From Saccharum officinarum (lineage: Eukaryota > Streptophyta > Magnoliopsida > Poales > Poaceae), in the NCBI GenBank assembly GCA_020631735.1, contig CM036215.1:15898346-15962345 (forward strand): 64,000 bases of DNA. The letters run 5' to 3'. The notes below the pieces were generated by a model, which was given only the letters and a program-made list of their open reading frames with translations, had not been told where the DNA came from and made no database searches. This document shows positions 23,268 through 33,699 of this stretch, piece after piece. Both the position numbers and the translations under genes were made by a program. Within the stretch, counting starts at the first letter, position 1, and every line of letters starts with the position of its first letter.

Positions 23268-23699
23268 TGAAAGCATCTAGGCCCCGGTGTTGGTTTTGGC
23301 AATTGATGACAACGCATTATTACCATGACTAACGTGTGTTTTGCAGAAACGTTGGTAAGTTAGGTCATGGAGATGATAACTGCTTTGGGCAATATGGTAT
23401 TCATGTCCCTTGATGGAAATCATTTCAGTTTTCAAAGGATCAATGACAAGATTAAGGACGGTTAGTTCCGGATGTCAAAGTGTTGAGTTACATCTGGAAT
23501 AGTCGTTAGAATCTTTGTTTCTTCCTTTGACCATACTATAAAGGGGGGCATGAGCGAGTAGCTTGACCTAGGTGAGTCTTCTGTTTAGGTGTGGTGCACA
23601 CTTGTCAAACTTAGCACTAGGTAGCTCTAGAAAAGCTTAAAGTCCAGTTGGAAGCAACTTGGTTCAAGTTACGTCGCGTTTAGAAGACGTTTGAGCAGT

Positions 23700-24130
23700 T
23701 TACCTATGACCGGACGCGGTCCTGGTCATGACCGGACGCGTCCGATCAATACTAACACAACAGTGCAGGCTTTACTGATCGACCGGACACGGTCCCTGAG
23801 AGGACCGGACACGGTGGTCAGTCTGACACGTGTTCCAGAGGGTAAACAGTGTAATCGGACGCGACTGTGAAGTGATCGGCGCGTCCGGTCACGTTCTAGT
23901 AAGGTCCCGAGGTGACCTGACGCGTCCGGTCACCTATGATCGGACGCGGTCGTGCGTTAGGTCATTTTTCCAGTAAAGCTCTTGCATGATTGGACGTGTC
24001 CGGTCATCTCTGATCGGCGCGTCCGGTCATCTCAGATCAGCGCGTCCGGTCACTCAGCGTAACTTTCGGTTTCCGACCGTTACACTTGACCGGCGCGTCC
24101 GGTCATGTCAACCGGTGCGTCCGGTCAGTG
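23700..24130 (+). repeat. Array of TGACCGGACGCGTCCGGTCA-derived palindrome units in U3
   Basis: About fifteen half or full units in 430 bp, in both orientations, with substitutions mainly at CpG sites (GGACGCG, GGACACG, GGCGCG). It ends just upstream of the TATA box. Confidence 0.85.
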
Positions 24131-24178
24131 CGGGTTTTGATGTTTTGACAGATAACGGTTGGATTTGTCTGAGGGGTG

Positions 24179-24186
24179 TATAAATA
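24179..24186 (+). promoter_or_regulatory. TATA box of LTR A
   Basis: TATAAATA within GGGGTGTATAAATACATCC; the same context lies in LTR B at 50708-50715 and a similar TATA in LTR C at 36223-36230. Confidence 0.75.
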
Positions 24187-24886
24187 CATCCTCTCCACCT
24201 CTTTTAGAGGTATCTTACTCATTTGTTCAGCTGAGAAACATATTTGGAGTGCAAGGGAGTGTAAGAGCCCTAGTGAGGATAGTGATTTGAGAATCAAATT
24301 TTGTGATTCCTCACTAGTGACAAGAGTTTAGCAAGTGTGCATCCATCTTCTCATTAGGCTTATTGAGGTCAAGTGAGAGTTCTAGCTTGTTACTCTTGGT
24401 GATCGCCATCACCTAGACGGTTTGGTGGTGATTGGGAGTTTGGTGATCACCCGACGAGATTGTGGGTGACTCAACTCAAATTGTGAGCGGTTTTGGGTGA
24501 TTCGCCGCGACGGAGTGTCGAAGAATCAACCCGTAGAGAGCACTTGATCCTTACGCGGATCAAGGGGGAGCTACACCCTTGCGCGGGTGCTCCAACGAGG
24601 ACTAGTGGGGAGTGGCGACTCTCCGATACCTCGGCAAAACATCGCCGTGTTCCTAACCCTTACTTTCAAGCATTTACTTTCGTGCATTACTTTCATTACT
24701 TGTTTACTTTCCTAGAATTGCCATGCTAGTCTAGAATTGGAACTTAGGGTGCAAAACTTTTATTAGTAGAATCACAAGGAACACTAGTAGGCACTAGGGG
24801 TGAAGTTTGGCTTGTAGGATTTAATTCTTGCAATTAATTTTTAGAAAAGCCCAATTCACCCCCTCTTGGGCATCTTGATCCTTTCA

Positions 24887-25177
24887 CAACACACCAAGCA
24901 AAACTATAATTGCATATTTAGATAGTTTATCTTATTGCATAGATTTTGCTAAGGTTGAAATTAGAGGCTCAATACCCCCGCGTCTTGCACAGAAGAATGA
25001 AAAGACATTTCACAAGCATTTTATCGAGACTTTCAGTTCGAACGACTTCAGGTCGTGACACTTGCCATATCTACTATTTCTGTACTGGTGTCACCGGCTC
25101 CTAAGAGCACGGACCATGGATCCTCTGTTTGGCATGCCGATGAACTACTTTAAGGGACAGATTGCTTTGTCCTACAG
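24887..25177. other. Flank between LTR A and first recognised exon
   Basis: No clear gene. An ATG-started stretch MDPLFGMPMNYFKGQ near 25112 runs into a stop and could be coding or chance. Confidence 0.3.
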
Positions 25178-28100
25178 GTGTCACGGCGACTAATACTTTA
25201 GTAACAGTTCCTAGATATTCTAACCCCGTCATGAGCATTCTGCATTTGAATAACATACTTGAATTGATTGATGATGATCAAATTAGTGAGTTAGATGGCT
25301 TTGAGGATCCATACACTTATGTATCTATGGGCATGGTAAGGGCACATGCAAACTGCTCGGTCCTATACCTCCGCAGGGGCGGGCCCACATGTATTCAAGG
25401 GTATTCAGTTGAATACCCAAAATTTTTGTCAAAAAATTTTATACATATAGTGTTTATACACATCTGTATATGAGAAAAAGAAAAATACACATCTATCTGT
25501 ATACACAGTTTTCCCTCAATCCCTCTCATTTTCCCACCGATGGCCCAGCACAGCGGCCCATTTGGCCCAAAATTGTGCTTCCTCTAGTCTCCACACGCAA
25601 GGAGTGTCGCTGTATGTGGTTCGTCCCCGTCTCCCGGTCTCAGAGTCATAGCCTCACACTCACAGAGTCGGCGAACCCTAACTACTAGCGCCTAGCGGGC
25701 GGCGGCGCGGCAGGACGACAGCGTGCTGGTGCGGCGGTAGCGCCTGGCGGCGGCGGCGCGCGCACAGCCGCGCACGGCGCACAAGCAGGGGCGGAGCCGC
25801 GCACGGCGCTGGCCGCTGGTCACAGGGCGCAGGCGCGCAGCATGGCCTGACGGCCGACTGAAGCTAGCACGGCTGCACGCCTGCAAGGGCAGGTGGTCGG
25901 GTGCTCCTGATTGCCTGAAGCCACAAGCACTGCCTGCTCACCTGCTGCCTGCCCACAAGCCAGCAGTCCAGCCAGACCACTGAGTCCAGGCTGTCCAGCA
26001 CGGCCAGGGGTCAGCCAGTCAGGGGACTGAGCACGGCAGGCGGCAGCACCAGCACTCCCTCCAGCGACCTGTGTTCTTGACTTCTTGTAAGCAGTTTATC
26101 CCTAATCTCAAATCTCAATTCTTTGGAATAGCAATTTATCCCCATTCCCCCAAATTATTCAGTAATCAGTATAGTCTCTTGATTTAATTTTAGGTCTCAA
26201 GTATGAAGAGAAATAGTAACACCACAGATTTGAGGAGTTTCATAGAGCGGGCTGCTACAAGAAAGAAGCAGTCACAACCTGAGGTTCAGCAAGAAGTAGA
26301 GGGAGTTATTCGCTCAACTAATGAAAGTTGTATGCAACTTGTTGTTTTTGAAGGGCAGAATGACAGTGGTACTGGTAACAGCGCAATTCCACCGGAACCA
26401 GAAGCAGTGACAGTTGAGCCTACAGTAATAGAAGAGGATGAAGCTGTACCCCTAAATGAATCAAATTCTAGTGATGAAGACACTGATGACATGTATCACA
26501 TTCAGCATGATCCTGGATTGAGGGTTCCTATCTCAACCTATGATGTGAATGATCAAGATTCAGTTAGAAGGGCATACATTGCATTGGGGCCATGTCGACC
26601 CAAAATGAAGCAAAATAATTTTCCGCAACATGAATGTGGAGGTATGCGTCGTTTCAACCGTAAATGGTTTAATGAATTCAAGTGGTTGCAGTATAGTGTT
26701 GAGAAAGATGCTGCATATTGCTTTGTTTGCTACTTGTTCAAAGATAGCAATAAATTTGCTGGTGGAGATGCATTTATAGATGAAGGGTGGAGAAATTGGA
26801 ACTTGAAATCTAGACTCCATAGGCATGCTGGCGCTATCAATAGTGCTCATTCAGAATAGAGGGGCAGATGTTATAGGAGCTCAAACTATGTTGAAGGTAT
26901 TTAAATCATTTGAGTTTGTTTTCCTGCTCCACTTGATGAATGAAATATTTGGGTACACAAATGACTTGTGCAATGCTTTGCAAAAGAGGGAGCAAGATAT
27001 TGTAAATGCAATGGATCTTTTGGAGTTCACAAAGGTACAGTTGGATGTTTTGAGGCTTGATTCTGGATGGACAGAATTCCTTGCAAAGGTCACTTCTTTT
27101 TGTGAGAAGCACAAAGTGAAAGTTGTTGACATGACCGCAATGTATAAGCCTATACAAAGATCAAAGCAATTTTTCAGAGGCCTCAATAATTATCACTGGT
27201 TTCATGCAGATATGTTTTTGGGTGTCCTTGATAGGCAACTTCAAGAACTTAACAACAGATTTGATGAGGTAAACACTGAGCTACTTAGATGCATGGCATC
27301 ATTCAGTCCAGCTAATTCTTTTGCTGCTTTCAATGTCCAAAACTTGGTGAAGCTTGCAAACTTCTATCCTCATGATTTTTCATTTGAAGAAAAGAACCAG
27401 CTTCCTTTTCAGCTAACTCACTATATTAATGATGTGAGGGATGATCAGAACTTCACAAATTTGAAAGGTCTCGTAGAGTTGTCCATGATGCTTGTTAAAA
27501 AGGACAGGGTTGATAGGTACAGCATTGTTTACAAACTTCTCAAGTTGGTGCTTGTTCTCCCAGTTGCAATAGCCGGTGTTGAAAGGATCTTTTCAACCAT
27601 GAACTATATCAAAAACAAGCTAAGAAATAAGATGGGGCAAGATTACTTGAATGATAGCTTGGTTACCTTCATTGAAAGGGAATTCTTCTTGCAAACAAAG
27701 GATGAGGACATCATCAACCGTTTTCAGAGCATGAAGGATCGAAAAGTAGTCTTATAATTTGTGAGTTTTATTGTCATAATGTCATTTGCTTGTCATTGTC
27801 ATTTCTGTATGTTTCCACTATGCTTTATTCAACTATTGGTACCTTTTTATGTTCAATAAATTCTATTTATCCTTAGATTCTTGAATATGGAAAATCTGCT
27901 CTGTGCCTTTGTTCATGAACTATATATATATACATATATATTATGCACTTATGCAGTTTTAAATATATGGCACTATACATGCCGAATATGAGCCATTTGG
28001 CTGTCAATTTTTTTTTGAGCCATTAGGTTGTTACAAGAATTTTTTTTGAATACCCAGCCCTCAAATCCTACGCCCGCCACTGTACCTCCGTGTGTTTTTA

Positions 28101-28387
28101 ACTGATGGTTTCAAAACTGACAAACAAACAGGATCAAGGAAGGCCGATTCAAGAAATCAGCCAACCTAACCTTGGTACATGGGTTAGGCTAACTTCTGAA
28201 AATGATAGTACCATGTCTACCACTGCTGCTGGTTCATGCCACAAACAGGTATGATAATCCACCTATCACTACCAATTGTGCTATCAATGTCGGTTGAATC
28301 ACGAACCGGCAGTGATGTATCATTGCAGGTTCTGAAACAACCTGTACTGAATATCAATTCTGTAGTTGTGTTACACAAGCAATGCAG
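25178..28387 (+). CDS. Unrecognised plant gene, three internal exons (partial model)
   Basis: Exon 25178-25335 follows TCCTACAG and ends GGCATG before GTAAGG. It encodes VTATNTLVTVPRYSNPVMSI...LELIDDDQISELDGFEDPYTYVSMGM. Exon 28132-28248 follows AAACAG, is exactly 39 codons (DQGRPIQEISQPNLGTW...SCHKQ) and ends CAG before GTATGA. Exon 28329-28387 follows TTGCAG, encodes VLKQPVLNINSVVVLHKQC plus two bases and stops before GTATAT. Phases agree at both joins. The first intron would be only 79 nt without the hAT transposon and its duplicated site. I do not recognise the protein family, and first and last exons are not identified. It may be a fragment or pseudogene. Confidence 0.45.
26203..26859 (+). 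pseudogene. hAT transposase N-terminal part (TTF-type zinc finger)
   Basis: The ATG at 26203 begins MKRNSNTTDLRSFIERAATRKK, a basic start, then an acidic linker (EEDEAVPLNESNSSDEDTDD). A TTF-type zinc-finger domain follows: GPCRPKMKQNNFPQH, RRFNRKWFNEFKWLQYS, AAYCFVCYLFKD, and GGWxNW-like WRNWN before HRHAGAINSAHSE. The frame stops at 26857-26859. In full-length relatives of the ZMYM1-like hAT group, a large RNase H-like core (DUF4371) follows immediately. Here it is absent, and the C-terminal part starts about 20 bp later, which indicates an internal deletion. Confidence 0.88.
26860..27757 (+). pseudogene. hAT transposase C-terminal part with hATC dimerisation domain
   Basis: From about 26860 the frame reads RGADVIGAQTMLKVFKSFEFVFLLH...SGWTEFLAKV, then WFHADMFLGVLDRQLQELNNRFDEVNTELL. 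The hAT C-terminal dimerisation region follows: YSIVYKLLKLVLVLPVAIAG, VERIFSTMNYIKNKLRNKMG and DYLNDSLVTFIEREFF, ending at 27757. The open frame is long and undamaged. It lacks its own N-terminus and is offset from the TTF part by a stop, consistent with deletion of the central catalytic segment. A spliced product joining both parts cannot be excluded. Confidence 0.88.
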
Positions 28388-28744
28388 GTATATATACATG
28401 AAGAATCATAGGGAATTTATTCCAAACACAAACATGCAAAATTTAAGAGGACTTGACTTCCATCATCGCGCAAATGCGCGATTTTGGCTTTGACGCAACA
28501 TGGCCATGCATAATTCAGATTACATGCCAACGGCTGTGAACAATAAGCAAAGGATCCAAACCAAAACACCATGGACTTCCAACTTAACCCAAGCTATGCA
28601 GTACGTACATAAAAGATTAAATAAACTAGCCACACAAATGCATACTCCTATACAACAACAACAACAATAACGTAGCCTTTTATCCCAAACATTATTAGAT
28701 CGACCATGCAGCCGCGTATTATTATATATAACACCAGAATTCAG
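28388..28744. other. Intergenic interval
   Basis: Between the third exon and the cysteine-rich gene. It contains CGCGCAAATGCGCG (near 28466) and short AACAACAACAA repeats near 28654. No gene seen. Confidence 0.5.
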
Positions 28745-29140
28745 TTATTCAGCTTTTTCGCCCTCGCAGCCCTTTTCGCACGAGTCCTTGCACGATTGGA
28801 AGACTGCAGACACGCACCCATCGTAATTAGGGCTTGGAGTGCTCTCGCAGTAACTGTCGCATTTGCTGTCGCAATCACATATAATCTCCCCTGCATTATG
28901 GCAGCTGTCAGTGCAGCCCTTAGTGCAGCCGCGCCTGCACCTGGCTACATCTCCGCTCTTGGCACCCTCGCAAGAGCTCGCAGCTTTCTCGTTGCACCTC
29001 GAAGGACATTCCGAGATGCAACGATGCATGGCGCAGGATGGCGACCCTTGTGCTGGTTCGCCCACCCAGCTCACCACCAGAGCCACACAAATGGCAGCGA
29101 CAAGGGCTCCCTTGTTAAGAGCAGAGGCACGGAAAGCCAT
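28745..29140 (-). CDS. Small secreted cysteine-rich protein (131 aa)
   Basis: Intact minus-strand ORF. I choose MAFRASALNKGALVAAICV at 29140 as the start, 10 codons inside a longer open frame, because it begins a good signal peptide (hydrophobic ALVAAICVALVVSWV, cleavage likely after PAQG near residue 33). The mature part of about 98 residues holds 17 cysteines in CX3C runs: CAMHRCISECPSRC, CRRGCTKGCTDSC, CDCDSKCDSYC and CKDSCEKGC. Repeated CX3CX3C suggests disulphide-linked helical hairpins, as in thionin-like or other plant defence and reproductive peptides, but I do not recognise the family. A TATA box lies about 130 bp upstream. It is the only undamaged host-type gene in the window. The plus-strand frames over it are shadows. 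Confidence 0.82.
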   Translation of the reverse strand: MAFRASALNKGALVAAICVALVVSWVGEPAQGSPSCAMHRCISECPSRCNEKAASSCEGAKSGDVARCRRGCTKGCTDSCHNAGEIICDCDSKCDSYCESTPSPNYDGCVSAVFQSCKDSCEKGCEGEKAE

Positions 29141-29267
29141 TGTATATGTGATCTTTGTGTGGATGCACAACTAGCCTAAGAGAGGAAGTTACTATATGAA
29201 GGAAGATGTGATCGATAAGCAGCTTCTCAACTGGTGCTCAATGCTCATTCGGTAAGGCATTTGGTGC

Positions 29268-29277
29268 TATTTATAGG
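29268..29277 (-). promoter_or_regulatory. TATA box of cysteine-rich gene
   Basis: Minus strand CTATAAATAG, 128 bp upstream of the chosen ATG, a normal distance for a plant promoter with a 5' UTR of about 100 nt. Confidence 0.7.
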
Positions 29278-29540
29278 CTCCCCAGTCGGCATATGCTGCG
29301 AAACAGCTCTCTGTGCCATGTGACACAGGAACCCTGCCATTATTATCGATTGACCTCGTTTTATGTGCAAGCACAAGGATGAAGGTTAAGATCAAGGGAA
29401 GATACTGTAGATAATATTCTTTTTGCGGTTTACTGACTCTGACTGTCGGCGGCTTGCCTTGCACCTTCGCCCTTGAGCCAAAACCCTCCGTCTGCGCAAC
29501 TTACTCCACCGACGGCACCCTGACGGCCTGGCCTCCGACT

Positions 29541-30502
29541 CAGGGGCGGAGCCAGCATTGTCGCACTGCTGTCAGGTGACAGCAGTGGCCTTTGGCCCGG
29601 CCCATGTATGCTTCTCTGTATCAGATACGACAGCAGTCCAAAATCTTGCGTGACATCAGTCCTCAGCCACTATCGAGTCCAGCCTCCCTCCGCTTCCTTC
29701 ACGATACGCGCAGCGAAGCCGCCGCTTCCTTCCCCACGATGCACGATAGATAGCAGCGAAGCGCCGAAGCCACACAAACGAGAGAGACGCCGAGACGGAG
29801 AGAGCGGCCGGTGGCGTGTCACGGCATCAGTCTTCCTGATCGGCCACCGCAGCGCTGTAGCTTGCAATCCTGGACTCCATCTGCTGCCCTCCCTGATCAG
29901 ATAAGGTTCTCCACTTCTCCGTGTATGCAGATTCGTTTGGGTTTTTTTATTTTATTGATTGGTTATTTAATTTAACCATTAACTAATTGTACAGCTAGCA
30001 AGAATTTGATGGATTGATTCTTGAAAAGAAAAGTACCACTAGCGGCCAATGATGAAGGGACTTCACAGAGAAATGTTGCATCAAATATCAATGCGACAGG
30101 TCTTCCTTTTCTGATACTCTCACCAAAAGATGTTAATTTAGATGATCTTCCAAATATCCCGCTGCATTTGTGGAGAGGTGCTTCTCGGCCACAAAAACGG
30201 TGAAGATGATATCATGGAAACGTATTGGTAACAAGTTTATGAATGATTGCATCATGTGCTTTGTTGAGCCAAAGTTTGTAGCGACAATCCCAGACAATGT
30301 TATAATCGCTTTCAAAAGATGGGAAATCGCAATTGAAAAATGCTTCTTTAAGAGGTACATATTTTATTATTGTTTCTAGCAACAATTTCAGACGGCTATT
30401 TACACTCGTTTATGTATTATTATATTGTTTATAGTAAGTCGTTTTTGTCGGTTGAAATTTTTCTATTGACATCAGTCACCAAAAATTCTAGCTCCGCCCC
30501 TG
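29541..30502 (+). mobile_element. Deleted hAT element, 962 bp
   Basis: Ends CAGGGGCGGAGC and GCTCCGCCCCTG are perfect inverted repeats, flanked by an exact 8-bp duplication CTCCGACT at 29533-29540 and 30503-30510. It keeps remnants of both ends of a transposase gene. It is a different family from the hAT element at 25374 but has similar termini. Confidence 0.95.
30018..30379 (+). pseudogene. hAT transposase remnants (N- and C-terminal ends joined)
   Basis: KRKVPLAANDEGTSQRNV and NLDDLPNIP represent the N-terminal end of a TTF-type hAT transposase. In another frame IGNKFMNDCIMCFVEPKFVATIPDNVIIAFKRWE matches the end of the hATC domain (compare MGQDYLNDSLVTFIEREFF at about 27633-27690). The entire middle is missing, so this is an internal-deletion derivative mobilised, if at all, by another copy. 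Confidence 0.75.
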
Positions 30503-30510
30503 CTCCGACT

Positions 30511-31388
30511 CCAGTTTTACCCCGGCTTCACTGATGTCTCACCCTGTCATCCATGACTGAGTCCTCAACCATCAGAAGGATCTGGAAGCCTAGTAAATTC
30601 TTAATTCATAATTTTGACTAAGATAAATGTGAGGAATTAGCCACGAATCATTGCATAAGTAGTCTATTTTACCTTCTATATATGTATGACATTAGTTACA
30701 GAAGTAGTCATTTATATTGTTGTACACGCACGCCTTAAAACTTAATTTTAATGGGTCACTGAGAACTATCTTTACCACTACTTTAGAACGAGTAGTTAGA
30801 ACAAATGAAATTTTTATTTTGACATGTATGTACGGGATATATAGCTGTTATTTGAATCAGAGGTTATTAAAATGCATTGGGGAATATTTTATATTTTTAG
30901 CAGCAAGGATTTCCTCTGATCCTATTCTTTCCAAAGTAGTAGTAGGATCATGGAGATATATATATATATTTAAAAGATTTCGCTGTTTGCTGAATCAACC
31001 GACAGTTTGCCTTGCGCCAACCAATAACGAGAACAAGGGTTTGTGCTTAGTAGTGTGGTGTTAGGCTTCGGATATTATTTCCACATGTATAGATACAACA
31101 ATGAGTTGAATTTTCACGTGGCGATACAACAATGAGTTGAGTTTTCACGTGGAGATTGTTCAAAACTCATTGTTAAATTAAATGATCGGGGTCGCATTTG
31201 TACATTTTTTTTGCAGAAACTACTCATACTTAAGTTGTACGTGACAGTACCCTAATTCTACCTACATACCTAAATTTTTTTCTCTGCTTGAATCAACCAA
31301 CTGTCAGCAGTTTGCCTTGCACCAACCAATGAGAGGTTTTTATAACACATATTATTAGGATTTTAAAAAGTTCTCAAAAGAATTTATT
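30511..31388. other. Intergenic interval with short repeats
   Basis: No gene. It contains a (TA)n stretch near 30956 and a duplicated segment around GAATCAACC...TTTGCCTTGC-CCAACCAAT at 30985-31030 and 31285-31330. Related sequence (CTGTCGGCGGCTTGCCTTGCACC) also occurs near 29440. Confidence 0.5.
31092..31153. repeat. Two tandem 31-bp units each with a G-box
   Basis: GATACAACAATGAGTTGA, then RTTTTCACGTGG, occurs twice head to tail (31092-31122, 31123-31153). CACGTG lies at 31115-31120 and 31146-31151. Confidence 0.85.
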
Positions 31389-32005
31389 CACTAGTAGACA
31401 GATGGGTTTCAGTCCTGGTTGGAAAACCCCCTCTAGTCCCGGTTTCCCAACCGGGACTGCCAATCCGGGACTAAAGCCCCCCCTTAGTCCCGGACCTCCA
31501 ACCGGGATTGATTGGGGGATTTTAATCACGGTTGATTGTACCAACCGGGACTAAAGGGGGGGGGGCAGGCCGAGCCCGCGGGCGACCACCTCCAGTCCCG
31601 GTTGGTACAACCAACCGAGACTAAATAAACCCCCGGCCTGTTTTTTTTCTTTTTCTTTTCTTTTGCAGTTTCTTTCCATTCAATTTGTTTTTGTTTCAAA
31701 TAGTTTTCGTACACGTATTATATATGCTATACTATTGTACGTCATCCATAAATAAGAACGAAACTAATGAAGAGCTTAGATATATATTACAATGATCATC
31801 CACATTCACCAAGTTCATACAAACCATCACAATTTAAAACAAGTCATTACAAACTAGATGCATGTCCAATACATCAAGTACACCCAAAGTTCAACTACAC
31901 ACCAAGTTCATGCAAGCACAAGTTGACAACATCGAATTATGTAGTTGAGTATATTGTATCATGAACTCGGTGAAGTGTAGATCGCCAATTTTGTATCCAC
32001 AAATT

Positions 32006-32665
32006 TCATTGATGAAATTCAAGGTATTTAACAAGACACTCTCTTGCTTCACAGGTACGAACACAAGGTCTACTCACCATGGTTAGCGGCAGTGAGTTAG
32101 GTGATCCCCTCTTAGTCGCATACAGCTTCGCCTGAAATCCTTCCGCAGTGAGTGTTGGCCAATCATCGGCATATTTCCATTCATAACCCAATGTATACAT
32201 TGTTTGGTTAAGAATGGCTACAAAGCTGCAACCTGCATAGGTTAAGTCATACAACTCAACCTGTAATTAAGTGTTGGCAAAAAAAATGGATATGAGAACC
32301 AAGCTTTCCAATAATAACAAATCTAGATACTGCCAATGTTGGACTAAACTTACCACATCATTTTGGTTATGTTGAGCCAACCTTGCACAAAAGCCCTTAA
32401 GATCATGATAAGAGCCACCATCAATAAATTGTATCTTCAAGGAGGAATAAGTAGGCAGGTTGTACCCAATAATCGCAAGCTTATTTACACATGCTAGGAC
32501 ACCATATTTTCCTACAACAGCCTTACCAGGTGCCTTACTTTCCACCTCTGATATTTCTACAACACGGACTGTACCCCTCCTATCGGCGATGGAAAAGCTA
32601 ACTCAGCATTGCTTCAATCGACCATTGTTTACCCCAAAGCATTCAACATTCATTGGCTAAACCTG
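32006..32665 (-). pseudogene. CACTA-borne gene, 3' exons (product not recognised)
   Basis: Two exons joined by a clean 93-nt intron (32261-32353, GTAAGT...TTACAG). The upstream exon reads GKYGVLACVNKLAIIGYN, KIQFIDGGSYHDLKGFCARLAQHNQNDV. The downstream exon reads VELYDLTYAGCSFVAILNQT, LGYEWKYADDWPTL, FQAKLYATKRG and ends KYLEFHQ at 32006. An in-frame TGA at 32603-32605 interrupts the start of the first exon after LKQC. Earlier exons probably include IKWQGFDPVVLPNV near 32840-32875 and a GC-rich exon at 33832-34125. This is the second, non-TNP2 type of gene commonly found in grass CACTA elements. I do not know its function. Confidence 0.6.
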
Positions 32666-33699
32666 AAATGTATGAGTGTCTTTTCAAGCCAAATGATTGG
32701 GTCAATTACCTAGGTACATCTAAGAAACACATATATATACATAATAAATCAAAAAATATATTTATACAAGCATATTTGACACATTAATTTATAGAAGAGT
32801 TGCTTACTATGCTTAGATGAGTAGACCGTACATTCGGCAGCACCACTGGATCAAATCCCTGCCACTTTATATAGCCGCTAAAACCTAGCATTTCCGGCGG
32901 AGGGAGATGACATCTAGCCATCTCTTCTCACAAAAGTCAATATATTAAAAATCATATCAACACAACACATGACTATTCTTATGGTACAACAACATCATGC
33001 AAAGGTAGTGGAACAATATTTAACTAAGCACTACATAAACCTATCATGCTAAGGTAGCAAGCAGATCAAGGTTAACACATGAGATTTAGGACAGTAGTAT
33101 AGAAGCTACTTCATTTAACCATAAATTTCTAGATCTATCTAGAAATTTCAGAGAGCAAGATAAATCTAAAGATCCATGTTTTCTATAAACACATGGCCAT
33201 ATTAAGTGTTCTTAGGTCACAACATCATCATGCAAAGGCAAAGGAACCGCATTTCACATTTTTGCAAATAAAAATTATTTATAAACCATTTAAAACCATT
33301 TATCAAGCAACATGCAAGTTAAATCAATAACTCAACCATACTGTAACCAATGCCCTTGAAATGTTTACCACAGCACACATATAGTCTCAGTAGCCTACCA
33401 TAAAAATTTCACAGTAATTGGAGCACCACAACTCTAGATATGAATTTATCCCTAATAAACATAGATAAATAAAAATAGCAAAAATCTTCTACTAACACAT
33501 ATCATTTTATCACTCTATTGTCTAGATCTACACTTAAGGATTCCAAAAAGTCTTCATTTAATATTTTACAATTTTTCTATGAATTACTATGAATTTCCAA
33601 AGTTTTAGCCATTTAAAAGCAAACATGTCCTTATTGGCACTATTCATCTGAGTCTATGGGTTTGCACTTAGGCCCTTCCCTTTGGTCGAATTTGAGCAC

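Larger units (their letters stand above)
3720..24886 (+). mobile_element. SIRE/Maximus-type Ty1/copia element A, 3' half, with nested gypsy insertion
   Basis: Order on the plus strand: RNase H tail (3720-4240), long spacer (to 5985), env-position ORF (5986-6808 and 21238-22847), polypurine tract and 3' LTR (23268-24886). A Tekay-type element at 6809-21237 interrupts it. The order (pol, spacer, extra ORF, LTR) is that of the SIRE/Maximus lineage. It parallels element B (42333-51415) throughout. The 5' part is lost in or before the gap. Confidence 0.88.
23268..24886 (+). repeat. 3' LTR of SIRE element A
   Basis: Runs from TGAAAGCATCTAGG to GATCCTTTCA, 1.6 kb, matching 49822-51415. The U3 part carries a dense array of GACCGGACGCG/CGCGTCCGGTC motifs at 23700-24130, followed about 50 bp later by TATAAATA at 24179-24186. 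Confidence 0.93.
25374..28082 (+). mobile_element. hAT transposon, 2.7 kb, with 8-bp target duplication
   Basis: Terminal inverted repeats CAGGGGCGGGC and GCCCGCCACTG (one mismatch). Flanks are TACCTCCG at 25366-25373 and 28083-28090, an exact 8-bp duplication diagnostic for hAT. It encodes pieces of a TTF-domain/hATC transposase on the plus strand. An internal deletion appears to have removed the middle of the transposase, so it is probably non-autonomous. Confidence 0.95.

Noticed and set aside
23700..24130. CRISPR-like array because of regular short repeats
   Set aside because: Units are palindromic, degenerate and irregularly spaced inside a plant LTR; no cas genes, eukaryotic context.
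25366..25474. Exon of the unrecognised gene continuing through CCTCCG into the hAT
   Set aside because: The good donor GGCATG/GTAAGG at 25335 and the phase match to 28132 place the transposon in an intron.
28706..29179. Plus-strand frame of 157 codons
   Set aside because: Antisense shadow of the cysteine-rich gene; no domain or signal.
31526..31714. Minus-strand frame of 62 codons near the CACTA end
   Set aside because: Falls in subterminal repeats; no similarity or coding character.
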